Source of the DNA: Brachyhypopomus gauderio
Taxonomy: Eukaryota > Chordata > Actinopteri > Gymnotiformes > Hypopomidae
DNA length: 64,000 nt
Reading direction: 5' to 3'
NCBI RefSeq assembly: GCF_052324685.1
Contig: NW_027506898.1
Coordinates: 1,433,501 to 1,497,500, forward strand
Shown here: positions 19,055 to 29,873 of the stretch, in pieces
Layout: every line of letters begins with the position of its first letter
Position numbering within the stretch: position 1 is the stretch's first letter
The notes under the pieces: generated by a model
What the model was told of the DNA's origin: nothing
Seen by the model: the letters and a program-made list of their open reading frames with translations, nothing else
Database searches by the model: none
Made by a program: the position numbers and the translations under genes

Positions 19055-19094
19055 TTGCTGGATTCAGAGTTCAGAATGCTAACACCATGGAACC
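19055..19094 (-). pseudogene. tRNA-Gln 5'-half fragment
   Basis: Unit 16, form 2. Confidence 0.88.
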
Positions 19095-19420
19095 AACAAA
19101 TAGGTTTCCAACTTCTCTGCCGTTGATTTCAGAGTCTGTTGTGCTTACTACTGCATCACGCAACCAAAGAAATTAGCTTTTGTGAATACTGTTTTGCTGA
19201 ACACATAGCAAAACATCCTGTCCTGAGACCCTAGCATATTTGGATTTAAATGACTTCACCAATTCTAGGATAATCAGAAAGCTGTTTGCCACAAGAACAA
19301 GCATGTAAAAATTCTGAAAACAATTCATGAAATATGCTGGAATTATATAGACCGCAAGCATGTGATAGAGCTTGCATGGAGAAAAGACCTGCAAGCTGGA
19401 ATCAACACTAATGAATCAAA

Positions 19421-19492
19421 AGGTTCCACTGAGAGTTGAACTCAGATTGCTGGATTCAGAGTCCAGAGTGCTAACCATTACACCATGGAACC
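19421..19492 (-). tRNA. tRNA-Gln-CTG: tRNA-Gln (CTG), class A
   Basis: Unit 17, reference sequence. Confidence 0.97.
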
Positions 19493-19720
19493 TAAAAGAT
19501 AAGTTCTGATTCTTCTGTTTTGCTGGGTTCACAGACCAAGTTAAGCTCAAAGTGACTTGTCTTGAGAGGATGCAAGTTGCAACAACTACAGACAAGGACT
19601 TCCAGCAACAAGATATTTAGTTGAGGTATTCGATTTGGTCAACTGAAAGACACTTTCTGTTTACAGTAGTCTTCAACAATGAAAGCTGGTACAATCCCAG
19701 ATAAAGAGCATGTAGCAGAA

Positions 19721-19792
19721 AGGTTCCACCGAGAGTCGAACTCGGATTGCTGGATTCAGAGTCCAGAGTGCTAACCATTACACCATGGAACC
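19721..19792 (-). tRNA. tRNA-Gln-CTG: tRNA-Gln (CTG), class B
   Basis: Unit 17, B1, reference sequence. Confidence 0.97.
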
Positions 19793-20019
19793 TACATGAG
19801 ACACTTCTGAGTCTTGTTTTGCTGGGTTCACAGACCAAGTTAAGCTCAAAGTGACTTGTCATGGGAGAATGCATGTTGCAACAACTACAGACAAGGACTT
19901 CCAGCAACAAGATAATTAGTTGAGGTATTTGATTTGGTCAACTGAAAGACACTTTCTGTTTACAGTAGTCTTCAACAATGAAAGCTGGTACAATCCCAGA
20001 TAAAGAGCATGTAGCAGAA

Positions 20020-20091
20020 AGGTTCCACCGAGAGTCGAACTCGGATCACTGGATTCAAAGTCCAGAGTGCTGACCATTACACCATGGAACC
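20020..20091 (-). tRNA. tRNA-Gln-TTG: tRNA-Gln (TTG)
   Basis: Unit 17, reference sequence. Confidence 0.97.
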
Positions 20092-20120
20092 CACAGCAAA
20101 AGTTGTTTCTAGCAAATGAG

Positions 20121-20160
20121 TTGCTGGATTCAGAGTCCAGAATGCTAACACCATGGAAAC
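20121..20160 (-). pseudogene. tRNA-Gln 5'-half fragment
   Basis: Unit 17, form 1. Confidence 0.88.
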
Positions 20161-20486
20161 AGCAAATAGGTTTCCAACTTCTCTGCCGTTGATTTCAGAG
20201 TCTGTTGTGCTTACTACTGCATCACGCAACCAAAGAAATTAGCTTTTGTGAATACTGTTTTGCTGAACACATAGCAAAACATCCTGTCCTGAGACCCTAG
20301 CATATTTGGATTTAAATGACTTCACCAATTCTAGGATAATCAGAAAGCTGTTTGCCACAAGAACAAGCATGTAAAAATTCTGAAAACAATTCATGAAATA
20401 TGCTGGAATTATATAGACCGCAAGCATGTGATAGAGCTTGCATGGAGAAAAGACCTGCAAGCTGGAATCAACACTAATGAATCAAA

Positions 20487-20558
20487 AGGTTCCACTGAGA
20501 GTTGAACTCAGATTGCTGGATTTAGAGTCCAGAGTGCTAACCATTACACCATGGAACC
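20487..20558 (-). tRNA. tRNA-Sup-CTA: tRNA with CTA anticodon (amber type), class A body
   Basis: Unit 18. Same sequence as 13064..13135: only G36A, all stems paired, T4 terminator present. Confidence 0.92.
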
Positions 20559-20786
20559 TAAAAGATAAGTTCTGATTCTTCTGTTTTGCTGGGTTCACAG
20601 ACCAAGTTAAGCTCAAAGTGACTTGTCTTGAGAGGATGCAAGTTGCAACAACTACAGACAAGGACTTCCAGCAACAAGATATTTAGTTGAGGTATTCGAT
20701 TTGGTCAACTGAAAGACACTTTCTGTTTACAGTAGTCTTCAACAATGAAAGCTGGTACAATCCCAGATAAAGAGCATGTAGCAGAA

Positions 20787-20858
20787 AGGTTCCACCGAGA
20801 GTGGAACTCGGATTGCTGGATTCAGAGTCCAGAGTGCTAACCATTACACCATGGAACC
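20787..20858 (-). tRNA. tRNA-Gln-CTG: tRNA-Gln (CTG), class B, C57 variant
   Basis: Unit 18, B1, same G57C as 13364..13435. Confidence 0.88.
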
Positions 20859-21085
20859 TACATGAGACACTTCTGAGTCTTGTTTTGCTGGGTTCACAGA
20901 CCAAGTTAAGCTCAAAGTGACTTGTCATGGGAGAATGCATGTTGCAACAACTACAGACAAGGACTTCCAGCAACAAGATAATTAGTTGAGGTATTTGATT
21001 TGGTCAACTGAAAGACACTTTCTGTTTACACTAGTCTTCAACAACGAAAGCTGGTACAACCCCAGATAAAGAGCATGTAGCAGAA

Positions 21086-21157
21086 AGGTTCCACCGAGAG
21101 TCGAACTCGGATCACTGGATTCAAAGTCCAGAGTGCTGACCATTACACCATGGAACC
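21086..21157 (-). tRNA. tRNA-Gln-TTG: tRNA-Gln (TTG)
   Basis: Unit 18, reference sequence. Confidence 0.97.
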
Positions 21158-21186
21158 CACAGCAAAAGTTGTTTCTAGCAAATGAG

Positions 21187-21226
21187 TTGCTGGATTCAGA
21201 GTCCAGAATGCTAACACCATGGAAAC
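21187..21226 (-). pseudogene. tRNA-Gln 5'-half fragment
   Basis: Unit 18, form 1. Confidence 0.88.
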
Positions 21227-21552
21227 AGCAAATAGGTTTCCAACTTCTCTGCCGTTGATTTCAGAGTCTGTTGTGCTTACTACTGCATCACGCAACCAAA
21301 GAAATTAGCTTTTGTGAATACTGTTTTGCTGAACACATAGCAAAACATCCTGTCCTGAGACCCTAGCATATTTGGATTTAAATGACTTCACCAATTCTAG
21401 GATAATCAGAAAGCTGTTTGCCACAAGAACAAGCATGTAAAAATTCTGAAAACAATTCATGAAATATGCTGGAATTATATAGACCGCAAGCATGTGATAG
21501 AGCTTGCATGGAGAAAAGACCTGCAAGCTGGAATCAACACTAATGAATCAAA

Positions 21553-21624
21553 AGGTTCCACTGAGAGTTGAACTCAGATTGCTGGATTCAGAGTCCAGAG
21601 TGCTAACCATTACACCATGGAACC
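21553..21624 (-). tRNA. tRNA-Gln-CTG: tRNA-Gln (CTG), class A
   Basis: Unit 19, reference sequence. Confidence 0.97.
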
Positions 21625-21852
21625 TAAAAGATAAGTTCTGATTCTTCTGTTTTGCTGGGTTCACAGACCAAGTTAAGCTCAAAGTGACTTGTCTTGAGAG
21701 GATGCAAGTTGCAACAACTACAGACAAGGACTTCCAGCAACAAGATATTTAGTTGAGGTATTCGATTTGGTCAACTGAAAGACACTTTCTGTTTACAGTA
21801 GTCTTCAACAATGAAAGCTGGTACAATCCCAGATAAAGAGCATGTAGCAGAA

Positions 21853-21924
21853 AGGTTCCACCGAGAGTCGAACTCGGATTGCTGGATTCAGAGTCCAGAG
21901 TGCTAACCATTACACCATGGAACC
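21853..21924 (-). tRNA. tRNA-Gln-CTG: tRNA-Gln (CTG), class B
   Basis: Unit 19, B1, reference sequence. Confidence 0.97.
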
Positions 21925-22151
21925 TACATTAGACATTTCTGAGTCTTGTTTTGCTGGGTTCACAGACCAAGTTAAGCTCAAAGTGACTTGTCATGGGAGA
22001 ATGCAGGTTGCAACAACTACAGACAAGGACTTCCAGCAACAAGATAATTAGTAGAGGTATTTGATTTGGTCAACTGAAAGACACTTTCTGTTTACAGTAG
22101 TCTTCAACAATGAAAGCTGGTACAATCCCAGATAAAGAGCATGTAGCAGAA

Positions 22152-22223
22152 AGGTTCCACCGAGAGTCGAACTCGGATTGCTGGATTCAGAGTCCAGAGT
22201 GCTAACCATTACACCATGGAACC
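22152..22223 (-). tRNA. tRNA-Gln-CTG: tRNA-Gln (CTG), class B
   Basis: Unit 19, B2, reference sequence. Confidence 0.97.
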
Positions 22224-22450
22224 TACATGAGACACTTCTGAGTCTTGTTTTGCTGGGTTCACAGACCAAGTTAAGCTCAAAGTGACTTGTCATGGGAGAA
22301 TGCATGTTGCAACAACTACAGACAAGGACTTCCAGCAACAAGATAATTAGTTGAGGTATTTGATTTGGTCAACTGAAAGACACTTTCTGTTTACACTAGT
22401 CTTCAACAACGAAAGCTGGTACAACCCCAGATAAAGAGCATGTAGCAGAA

Positions 22451-22522
22451 AGGTTCCACCGAGAGTCGAACTCGGATTGCTGGATTCAGAGTCCAGAGTG
22501 CTAACCATTACACCATGGAACC
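22451..22522 (-). tRNA. tRNA-Gln-CTG: tRNA-Gln (CTG), class B
   Basis: Unit 19, B3, reference sequence; its flank has cattaggcat, a mark shared with units 24 and 28. Confidence 0.97.
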
Positions 22523-22749
22523 TACATTAGGCATTTCTGAGTCTTGTTTTGCTGGGTTCACAGACCAAGTTAAGCTCAAAGTGACTTGTCATGGGAGAAT
22601 GCAGGTTGCAACAACTACAGACAAGGACTTCCAGCAACAAGATAATTAGTTGAGGTATTTGATTTGGTCAACTGAAAGACACTTTCTGTTTACAGTAGTC
22701 TTCAACAATGAAAGCTGGTACAATCCCAGATAAAGAGCATGTAGCAGAA

Positions 22750-22821
22750 AGGTTCCACCGAGAGTCGAACTCGGATTGCTGGATTCAGAGTCCAGAGTGC
22801 TAACCATTACACCATGGAACC
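22750..22821 (-). tRNA. tRNA-Gln-CTG: tRNA-Gln (CTG), class B
   Basis: Unit 19, B4, reference sequence. Confidence 0.97.
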
Positions 22822-23048
22822 TACATGAGACACTTCTGAGTCTTGTTTTGCTGGGTTCACAGACCAAGTTAAGCTCAAAGTGACTTGTCATGGGAGAATG
22901 CAGGTTGCAACAACTACAGACAAGGACTTCCAGCAACAAGATAATTAGTAGAGGTATTTGATTTGGTCAACTGAAAGACACTTTCTGTTTACAGTAGTCT
23001 TCAACAATGAAAGCTGGTACAATCCCAGATAAAGAGCATGTAGCAGAA

Positions 23049-23120
23049 AGGTTCCACCGAGAGTCGAACTCGGATCACTGGATTCAAAGTCCAGAGTGCT
23101 GACCATTACACCATGGAACC
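23049..23120 (-). tRNA. tRNA-Gln-TTG: tRNA-Gln (TTG)
   Basis: Unit 19, reference sequence. Confidence 0.97.
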
Positions 23121-23149
23121 CACAGCAAAAGTTGTTTCTAGCAAATGAG

Positions 23150-23189
23150 TTGCTGGATTCAGAGTTCAGAATGCTAACACCATGGAACC
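23150..23189 (-). pseudogene. tRNA-Gln 5'-half fragment
   Basis: Unit 19, form 2. Confidence 0.88.
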
Positions 23190-23515
23190 AACAAATAGGT
23201 TTCCAACTTCTCTGCCGTTGATTTCAGAGTCTGTTGTGCTTACTACTGCATCACGCAACCAAAGAAATTAGCTTTTGTGAATACTGTTTTGCTGAACACA
23301 TAGCAAAACATCCTGTCCTGAGACCCTAGCATATTTGGATTTAAATGACTTCACCAATTCTAGGATAATCAGAAAGCTGTTTGCCACAAGAACAAGCATG
23401 TAAAAATTCTGAAAACAATTCATGAAATATGCTGGAATTATATAGACCGCAAGCATGTGATAGAGCTTGCATGGAGAAAAGACCTGCAAGCTGGAATCAA
23501 CACTAATGAATCAAA

Positions 23516-23587
23516 AGGTTCCACTGAGAGTTGAACTCAGATTGCTGGATTCAGAGTCCAGAGTGCTAACCATTACACCATGGAACC
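23516..23587 (-). tRNA. tRNA-Gln-CTG: tRNA-Gln (CTG), class A
   Basis: Unit 20, reference sequence. Confidence 0.97.
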
Positions 23588-23815
23588 TAAAAGATAAGTT
23601 CTGATTCTTCTGTTTTGCTGGGTTCACAGACCAAGTTAAGCTCAAAGTGACTTGTCTTGAGAGGATGCAAGTTGCAACAACTACAGACAAGGACTTCCAG
23701 CAACAAGATATTTAGTTGAGGTATTCGATTTGGTCAACTGAAAGACACTTTCTGTTTACAGTAGTCTTCAACAATGAAAGCTGGTACAATCCCAGATAAA
23801 GAGCATGTAGCAGAA

Positions 23816-23887
23816 AGGTTCCACCGAGAGTCGAACTCGGATTGCTGGATTCAGAGTCCAGAGTGCTAACCATTACACCATGGAACC
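23816..23887 (-). tRNA. tRNA-Gln-CTG: tRNA-Gln (CTG), class B
   Basis: Unit 20, B1, reference sequence. Confidence 0.97.
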
Positions 23888-24114
23888 TACATTAGACATT
23901 TCTGAGTCTTGTTTTGCTGGGTTCACATACCAAGTTAAGCTCAAAGTGACTTGTCATGGGAGAATGCATGTTGCAACAACTACAGACAAGGACTTCCAGC
24001 AACAAGATAATTAGATGAGGTATTTGATTTGGTCAACTGAAAGACACTTTCTGTTTACACTAGTCTTTAACAACGAAAGCTGGTACAACCCCAGATAAAG
24101 AGCATGTAGCAGAA

Positions 24115-24186
24115 AGGTTCCACCGAGAGTCGAACTCGGATTGCTGGATTCAGAGTCCAGAGTGCTAACCATTACACCATGGAACC
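24115..24186 (-). tRNA. tRNA-Gln-CTG: tRNA-Gln (CTG), class B
   Basis: Unit 20, B2, reference sequence. Confidence 0.97.
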
Positions 24187-24413
24187 TACATTAGACATTT
24201 CTGAGTCTTGTTTTGCTGGGTTCACAGACCAAGTTAAGCTCAAAGTGACTTGTCATGGGAGAATGCAGGTTGCAACAACTACAGACAAGGACTTCCAGCA
24301 ACAAGATAATTAGTAGAGGTATTTGATTTGGTCAACTGAAAGACACTTTCTGTTTACAGTAGTCTTCAACAATGAAAGCTGGTACAATCCCAGATAAAGA
24401 GCATGTAGCAGAA

Positions 24414-24485
24414 AGGTTCCACCGAGAGTCGAACTCGGATCACTGGATTCAAAGTCCAGAGTGCTGACCATTACACCATGGAACC
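24414..24485 (-). tRNA. tRNA-Gln-TTG: tRNA-Gln (TTG)
   Basis: Unit 20, reference sequence. Confidence 0.97.
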
Positions 24486-24514
24486 CACAGCAAAAGTTGT
24501 TTCTAGCAAATGAG

Positions 24515-24554
24515 TTGCTGGATTCAGAGTTCAGAATGCTAACACCATGGAACC
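24515..24554 (-). pseudogene. tRNA-Gln 5'-half fragment
   Basis: Unit 20, form 2. Confidence 0.88.
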
Positions 24555-24880
24555 AACAAATAGGTTTCCAACTTCTCTGCCGTTGATTTCAGAGTCTGTT
24601 GTGCTTACTACTGCATCACGCAACCAAAGAAATTAGCTTTTGTGAATACTGTTTTGCTGAACACATAGCAAAACATCCTGTCCTGAGACCCTAGCATATT
24701 TGGATTTAAATGACTTCACCAATTCTAGGATAATCAGAAAGCTGTTTGCCACAAGAACAAGCATGTAAAAATTCTGAAAACAATTCATGAAATATGCTGG
24801 AATTATATAGACCGCAAGCATGTGATAGAGCTTGCATGGAGAAAAGACCTGCAAGCTGGAATCAACACTAATGAATCAAA

Positions 24881-24952
24881 AGGTTCCACTGAGAGTTGAA
24901 CTCAGATTGCTGGATTCAGAGTCCAGAGTGCTAACCATTACACCATGGAACC
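24881..24952 (-). tRNA. tRNA-Gln-CTG: tRNA-Gln (CTG), class A
   Basis: Unit 21, reference sequence. Confidence 0.97.
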
Positions 24953-25180
24953 TAAAAGATAAGTTCTGATTCTTCTGTTTTGCTGGGTTCACAGACCAAG
25001 TTAAGCTCAAAGTGACTTGTCTTGAGAGGATGCAAGTTGCAACAACTACAGACAAGGACTTCCAGCAACAAGATATTTAGTTGAGGTATTCGATTTGGTC
25101 AACTGAAAGACACTTTCTGTTTACAGTAGTCTTCAACAATGAAAGCTGGTACAATCCCAGATAAAGAGCATGTAGCAGAA

Positions 25181-25252
25181 AGGTTCCACCGAGAGTCGAA
25201 CTCGGATTGCTGGATTCAGAGTCCAGAGTGCTAACCATTACACCATAGAACC
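25181..25252 (-). tRNA. tRNA-Gln-CTG: tRNA-Gln (CTG), class B, U6 variant
   Basis: Unit 21, B1. Acceptor 5' strand GGTTCTA: C6T gives a U6-G67 wobble. Confidence 0.93.
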
Positions 25253-25479
25253 TACATTAGACATTTCTGAGTCTTGTTTTTCTGGGTTCACATACCAAGT
25301 TAAGCTCAAAGTGACTTGTCATGGGAGAATGCAGGTTGCAACAACTACAGACAAGGACTTCCAGCAACAAGATAATTAGTAGAGGTATTTGATTTGGTCA
25401 ACTGAAAGACACTTTCTGTTTACAGTAGTCTTCAACAATGAAAGCTGGTACAATCCCAGATAAAGAGCATGTAGCAGAA

Positions 25480-25551
25480 AGGTTCCACCGAGAGTCGAAC
25501 TCGGATCACTGGATTCAAAGTCCAGAGTGCTGACCATTACACCATGGAACC
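25480..25551 (-). tRNA. tRNA-Gln-TTG: tRNA-Gln (TTG)
   Basis: Unit 21, reference sequence. Confidence 0.97.
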
Positions 25552-25580
25552 CACAGCAAAAGTTGTTTCTAGCAAATGAG

Positions 25581-25620
25581 TTGCTGGATTCAGAGTCCAG
25601 AATGCTAACACCATGGAAAC
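25581..25620 (-). pseudogene. tRNA-Gln 5'-half fragment
   Basis: Unit 21, form 1. Confidence 0.88.
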
Positions 25621-25946
25621 AGCAAATAGGTTTCCAACTTCTCTGCCGTTGATTTCAGAGTCTGTTGTGCTTACTACTGCATCACGCAACCAAAGAAATT
25701 AGCTTTTGTGAATACTGTTTTGCTGAACACATAGCAAAACATCCTGTCCTGAGACCCTAGCATATTTGGATTTAAATGACTTCACCAATTCTAGGATAAT
25801 CAGAAAGCTGTTTGCCACAAGAACAAGCATGTAAAAATTCTGAAAACAATTCATGAAATATGCTGGAATTATATAGACCGCAAGCATGTGATAGAGCTTG
25901 CATGGAGAAAAGACCTGCAAGCTGGAATCAACACTAATGAATCAAA

Positions 25947-26018
25947 AGGTTCCACTGAGAGTTGAACTCAGATTGCTGGATTCAGAGTCCAGAGTGCTAA
26001 CCATTACACCATGGAACC
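25947..26018 (-). tRNA. tRNA-Gln-CTG: tRNA-Gln (CTG), class A
   Basis: Unit 22, reference sequence. Confidence 0.97.
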
Positions 26019-26246
26019 TAAAAGATAAGTTCTGATTCTTCTGTTTTGCTGGGTTCACAGACCAAGTTAAGCTCAAAGTGACTTGTCTTGAGAGGATGCA
26101 AGTTGCAACAACTACAGACAAGGACTTCCAGCAACAAGATATTTAGTTGAGGTATTCGATTTGGTCAACTGAAATACACTTTCTGTTTACAGTAGTCTTC
26201 AACAATGAAAGCTGGTACAATCCCAGATAAAGAGCATGTAGCAGAA

Positions 26247-26318
26247 AGGTTCCACCGAGAGTCGAACTCGGATTGCTGGATTCAGAGTCCAGAGTGCTAA
26301 CCATTACACCATGGAACC
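26247..26318 (-). tRNA. tRNA-Gln-CTG: tRNA-Gln (CTG), class B
   Basis: Unit 22, B1, reference sequence. Confidence 0.97.
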
Positions 26319-26545
26319 TACATTAGACATTTCTGAGTCTTGTTTTGCTGGGTTCACAGACCAAGTTAAGCTCAAAGTGACTTGTCATGGGAGAATGCAT
26401 GTTGCAACAACTACAGACAAGGACTTCCAGCAACAAGATAATTAGTTGAGGTATTTGATTTGGTCAACTGAAAGACACTTTCTGTTTACAGTAGTCTTCA
26501 ACAATGAAAGCTGGTACAATCCCAGATAAAGAGCATGTAGCAGAA

Positions 26546-26617
26546 AGGTTCCACCGAGAGTCGAACTCGGATTGCTGGATTCAGAGTCCAGAGTGCTAAC
26601 CATTACACCATGGAACC
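26546..26617 (-). tRNA. tRNA-Gln-CTG: tRNA-Gln (CTG), class B
   Basis: Unit 22, B2, reference sequence. Confidence 0.97.
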
Positions 26618-26844
26618 TACATGAGACACTTCTGAGTCTTGTTTTGCTGGGTTCACAGACCAAGTTAAGCTCAAAGTGACTTGTCATGGGAGAATGCATG
26701 TTGCAACAACTACAGACAAGGACTTCCAGCAACAAGATAATTAGTTGAGGTATTTGATTTGGTCAACTGAAAGACACTTTCTGTTTACACTAGTCTTCAA
26801 CAACGAAAGCTGGTACAACCCCAGATAAAGAGCATGTAGCAGAA

Positions 26845-26916
26845 AGGTTCCACCGAGAGTCGAACTCGGATTGCTGGATTCAGAGTCCAGAGTGCTAACC
26901 ATTACACCATGGAACC
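26845..26916 (-). tRNA. tRNA-Gln-CTG: tRNA-Gln (CTG), class B
   Basis: Unit 22, B3, reference sequence. Confidence 0.97.
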
Positions 26917-27143
26917 TACATTAGACATTTCTGAGTCTTGTTTTGCTGGGTTCACAGACCAAGTTAAGCTCAAAGTGACTTGTCATGGGAGAATGCAGGT
27001 TGCAACAACTACAGACAAGGACTTCCAGCAACAAGATAATTAGTAGAGGTATTTGATTTGGTCAACTGAAAGACACTTTCTGTTTACAGTAGTCTTCAAC
27101 AATGAAAGCTGGTACAATCCCAGATAAAGAGCATGTAGCAGAA

Positions 27144-27215
27144 AGGTTCCACCGAGAGTCGAACTCGGATTGCTGGATTCAGAGTCCAGAGTGCTAACCA
27201 TTACACCATGGAACC
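27144..27215 (-). tRNA. tRNA-Gln-CTG: tRNA-Gln (CTG), class B
   Basis: Unit 22, B4, reference sequence. Confidence 0.97.
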
Positions 27216-27442
27216 TACATGAGACACTTCTGAGTCTTGTTTTGCTGGGTTCACAGACCAAGTTAAGCTCAAAGTGACTTGTCATGGGAGAATGCATGTT
27301 GCAACAACTACAGACAAGGACTTCCAGCAACAAGATAATTAGTTGAGGTATTTGATTTGGTCAACTGAAAGACACTTTCTGTTTACACTAGTCTTCAACA
27401 ACGAAAGCTGGTACAACCCCAGATAAAGAGCATGTAGCAGAA

Positions 27443-27514
27443 AGGTTCCACCGAGAGTCGAACTCGGATTGCTGGATTCAGAGTCCAGAGTGCTAACCAT
27501 TACACCATGGAACC
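27443..27514 (-). tRNA. tRNA-Gln-CTG: tRNA-Gln (CTG), class B
   Basis: Unit 22, B5, reference sequence. Confidence 0.97.
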
Positions 27515-27741
27515 TACATTAGACATTTCTGAGTCTTGTTTTGCTGGGTTCACAGACCAAGTTAAGCTCAAAGTGACTTGTCATGGGAGAATGCAGGTTG
27601 CAACAACTACAGACAAGGACTTCCAGCAACAAGATAATTAGTAGAGGTATTTGATTTGGTCAACTGAAAGACACTTTCTGTTTACAGTAGTCTTCAACAA
27701 TGAAAGCTGGTACAATCCCAGATAAAGAGCATGTAGCAGAA

Positions 27742-27813
27742 AGGTTCCACCAAGAGTCGAACTCGGATTGCTGGATTCAGAGTCCAGAGTGCTAACCATT
27801 ACACCATGGAACC
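27742..27813 (-). tRNA. tRNA-Gln-CTG: tRNA-Gln (CTG), class B, U63 variant
   Basis: Unit 22, B6. T stem 3' strand CTTGG, giving a G51-U63 wobble. Shared only with 33501..33572. Confidence 0.94.
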
Positions 27814-28040
27814 TACATGAGACACTTCTGAGTCTTGTTTTGCTGGGTTCACAGACCAAGTTAAGCTCAAAGTGACTTGTCATGGGAGAATGCATGTTGC
27901 AACAACTACAGACAATGACTTCCAGCAACAAGATAATTAGTTGAGGTATTTGATTTGGTCAACTGAAAGACACTTTCTGTTTACAGTAGTCTTCAACAAT
28001 GAAAGCTGGTACAATCCCAGATAAAGAGCATGTAGCAGAA

Positions 28041-28112
28041 AGGTTCCACCGAGAGTCGAACTCGGATCACTGGATTCAAAGTCCAGAGTGCTGACCATTA
28101 CACCATGGAACC
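28041..28112 (-). tRNA. tRNA-Gln-TTG: tRNA-Gln (TTG)
   Basis: Unit 22, reference sequence. Confidence 0.97.
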
Positions 28113-28141
28113 CACAGCAAAAGTTGTTTCTAGCAAATGAG

Positions 28142-28181
28142 TTGCTGGATTCAGAGTCCAGAATGCTAACACCATGGAAAC
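28142..28181 (-). pseudogene. tRNA-Gln 5'-half fragment
   Basis: Unit 22, form 1. Confidence 0.88.
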
Positions 28182-28507
28182 AGCAAATAGGTTTCCAACT
28201 TCTCTGCCGTTGATTTCAGAGTCTGTTGTGCTTACTACTGCATCACGCAACCAAAGAAATTAGCTTTTGTGAATACTGTTTTGCTGAACACATAGCAAAA
28301 CATCCTGTCCTGAGACCCTAGCATATTTGGATTTAAATGACTTCACCAATTCTAGGATAATCAGAAAGCTGTTTGCCACAAGAACAAGCATGTAAAAATT
28401 CTGAAAACAATTCATGAAATATGCTGGAATTATATAGACCGCAAGCATGTGATAGAGCTTGCATGGAGAAAAGACCTGCAAGCTGGAATCAACACTAATG
28501 AATCAAA

Positions 28508-28579
28508 AGGTTCCACTGAGAGTTGAACTCTGATTGCTGGATTTAGAGTCCAGAGTGCTAACCATTACACCATGGAACC
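28508..28579 (-). tRNA. tRNA-Sup-CTA: tRNA with CTA anticodon (amber type), A50 variant
   Basis: Unit 23. Class A body with G36A (anticodon CTA) and also U50A, so the T stem is CAGAG/CTCAG with an A50-A64 mismatch. B box bases are unchanged. The mismatch may lower stability, and this group looks more decayed than the two CTA copies in units 13 and 18. Confidence 0.88.
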
Positions 28580-28807
28580 TAAAAGATAAGTTCTGATTCT
28601 TCTGTTTTGCTGGGTTCACAGACCAAGTTAAGCTCAAAGTGACTTGTCATGGGAGAATGCAGGTTGCAACAACTACAGACAAGGACTTCCAGCAACAAGA
28701 TAATTAGTTGAGGTATTTGATTTGGTCAACTGAAAGACACTTTCTGTTTACACTAGTCTTCAACAACGAAAGCTGGTACAACCCCAGATAAAGAGCATGT
28801 AGCAGAA

Positions 28808-28879
28808 AGGTTCCACCGAGAGTCGAACTCGGATTGCTGGATTCAGAGTCCAGAGTGCTAACCATTACACCATGGAACC
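28808..28879 (-). tRNA. tRNA-Gln-CTG: tRNA-Gln (CTG), class B
   Basis: Unit 23, B1, reference sequence. Confidence 0.97.
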
Positions 28880-29106
28880 TACGTTAGACACTTCTGAGTC
28901 TTGTTTTGCTCGGTTCACAGACCAAGTTAAGCTCAAAGTGACTTGTCATGGGAGAATGCAGGTTGCAACAACTACAGACAAGGACTTCCAGCAACAAGAT
29001 AATTAGTTGAGGTATTTGATTTGGTCAACTGAAAGACACTTTCTGTTTACAGTAGTCTTCAACAATGAAAGCTGGTACAATCCCAGATAAAGAGCATGTA
29101 GCAGAA

Positions 29107-29178
29107 AGGTTCCACCGAGAGTCGAACTCGGATCACTGGATTCAAAGTCCAGAGTGCTGACCATTACACCATGGAACC
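29107..29178 (-). tRNA. tRNA-Gln-TTG: tRNA-Gln (TTG)
   Basis: Unit 23, reference sequence; upstream flank gcaacag lacks the usual TTTT. Confidence 0.97.
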
Positions 29179-29207
29179 CACAGCAACAGTTGTTTCTAGC
29201 AAATGAG

Positions 29208-29247
29208 TTGCTGGATTCAGAGTCCAGAATGCTAACACCATGGAACC
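29208..29247 (-). pseudogene. tRNA-Gln 5'-half fragment
   Basis: Unit 23, form 3 (first appearance). Confidence 0.88.
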
Positions 29248-29573
29248 AGCAAATAGGTTTCCAACTTCTCTGCCATTGATTTCAGAGTCTGTTGTGCTTA
29301 CTACTGCATCACGCAACCAAAGAAATTAGCTTTTGTGAATACTGTTTTGCTGAACACATAGCAAAACATCCTGTCCTGAGACCCTAGCATATTTGGATTT
29401 AAATGAATTCACCAATTCTAGGATAATCAGAAAGCTGTTTGCCACAAGAACAAGCATGTAAAAATTCTGAAAACAATTCATGAAATATGCTGGAATTATA
29501 AAGACCGCAAGCATGTGATAGAGCTTGCATGGAGAAAAGACCTGCAAGCTGGAATCAACACTAATGAATCAAA

Positions 29574-29645
29574 AGGTTCCACTGAGAGTTGAACTCAGAT
29601 TGCTGGATTCAGAGTGCAGAGTGCTAACCATTACACCATGGAACC
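29574..29645 (-). tRNA. tRNA-Gln-CTG: tRNA-Gln (CTG), class A, C30 variant
   Basis: Unit 24. Anticodon stem CTGCA/TCCAG: G30C leaves a C30-C40 mismatch, likely harmful. Shared with units 28, 34 and 37. Confidence 0.88.
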
Positions 29646-29873
29646 TAAAAGATAAGTTCTGATTCTTCTGTTTTGCTGGGTTCACAGACCAAGTTAAGCT
29701 CAAAGTGACTTGTCTTGAGAGGATGCAAGTTGCAACAACTACAGACAAGGACTTCCAGCAACAAGATATTTAGTTGAGGTATTCGATTTGGTCAACTGAA
29801 AGACACTTTCTGTTTACAGTAGTCTTCAACAATGAAAGCTGGTACAATCCCAGATAAAGAGCATGTAGCAGAA

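Larger units (their letters stand above)
18087..19152. repeat. Array unit 16 (n=1, 1066 bp)
   Basis: Relic at 19102..19165. Confidence 0.95.
19153..20218. repeat. Array unit 17 (n=1, 1066 bp)
   Basis: Relic at 20168..20231. Confidence 0.95.
20219..21284. repeat. Array unit 18 (n=1, 1066 bp)
   Basis: Relic at 21234..21297. Copy of unit 13, with the same CTA and C57 genes. Confidence 0.95.
21285..23247. repeat. Array unit 19 (n=4, 1963 bp)
   Basis: Relic at 23197..23260. Begins like unit 14 but has three fewer class B modules. Confidence 0.95.
23248..24612. repeat. Array unit 20 (n=2, 1365 bp)
   Basis: Relic at 24562..24625. Spacer marks cataccaag, agatgagg and gtctttaac are shared with units 25 and 29. 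Confidence 0.95.
24613..25678. repeat. Array unit 21 (n=1, 1066 bp)
   Basis: Relic at 25628..25691. B spacer has gtttttctggg, shared with units 30, 31 and 34. Confidence 0.95.
25679..28239. repeat. Array unit 22 (n=6, 2561 bp)
   Basis: Relic at 28189..28252. A spacer has gaaatacac, shared with units 31, 32 and 35. Confidence 0.95.
28240..29305. repeat. Array unit 23 (n=1, 1066 bp)
   Basis: Relic at 29255..29318 (gccattg form). The spacer 28580..28807 starts as A-type beside the gene and switches to B-type at gtcatggg, a hybrid shared with unit 27. Confidence 0.95.

Noticed and set aside
28508-28579. CTA copies as sequencing errors
   Set aside because: The same change occurs six times in two linked variant backgrounds, each inside a larger duplicated block, so random error is unlikely, though reads should still be checked.
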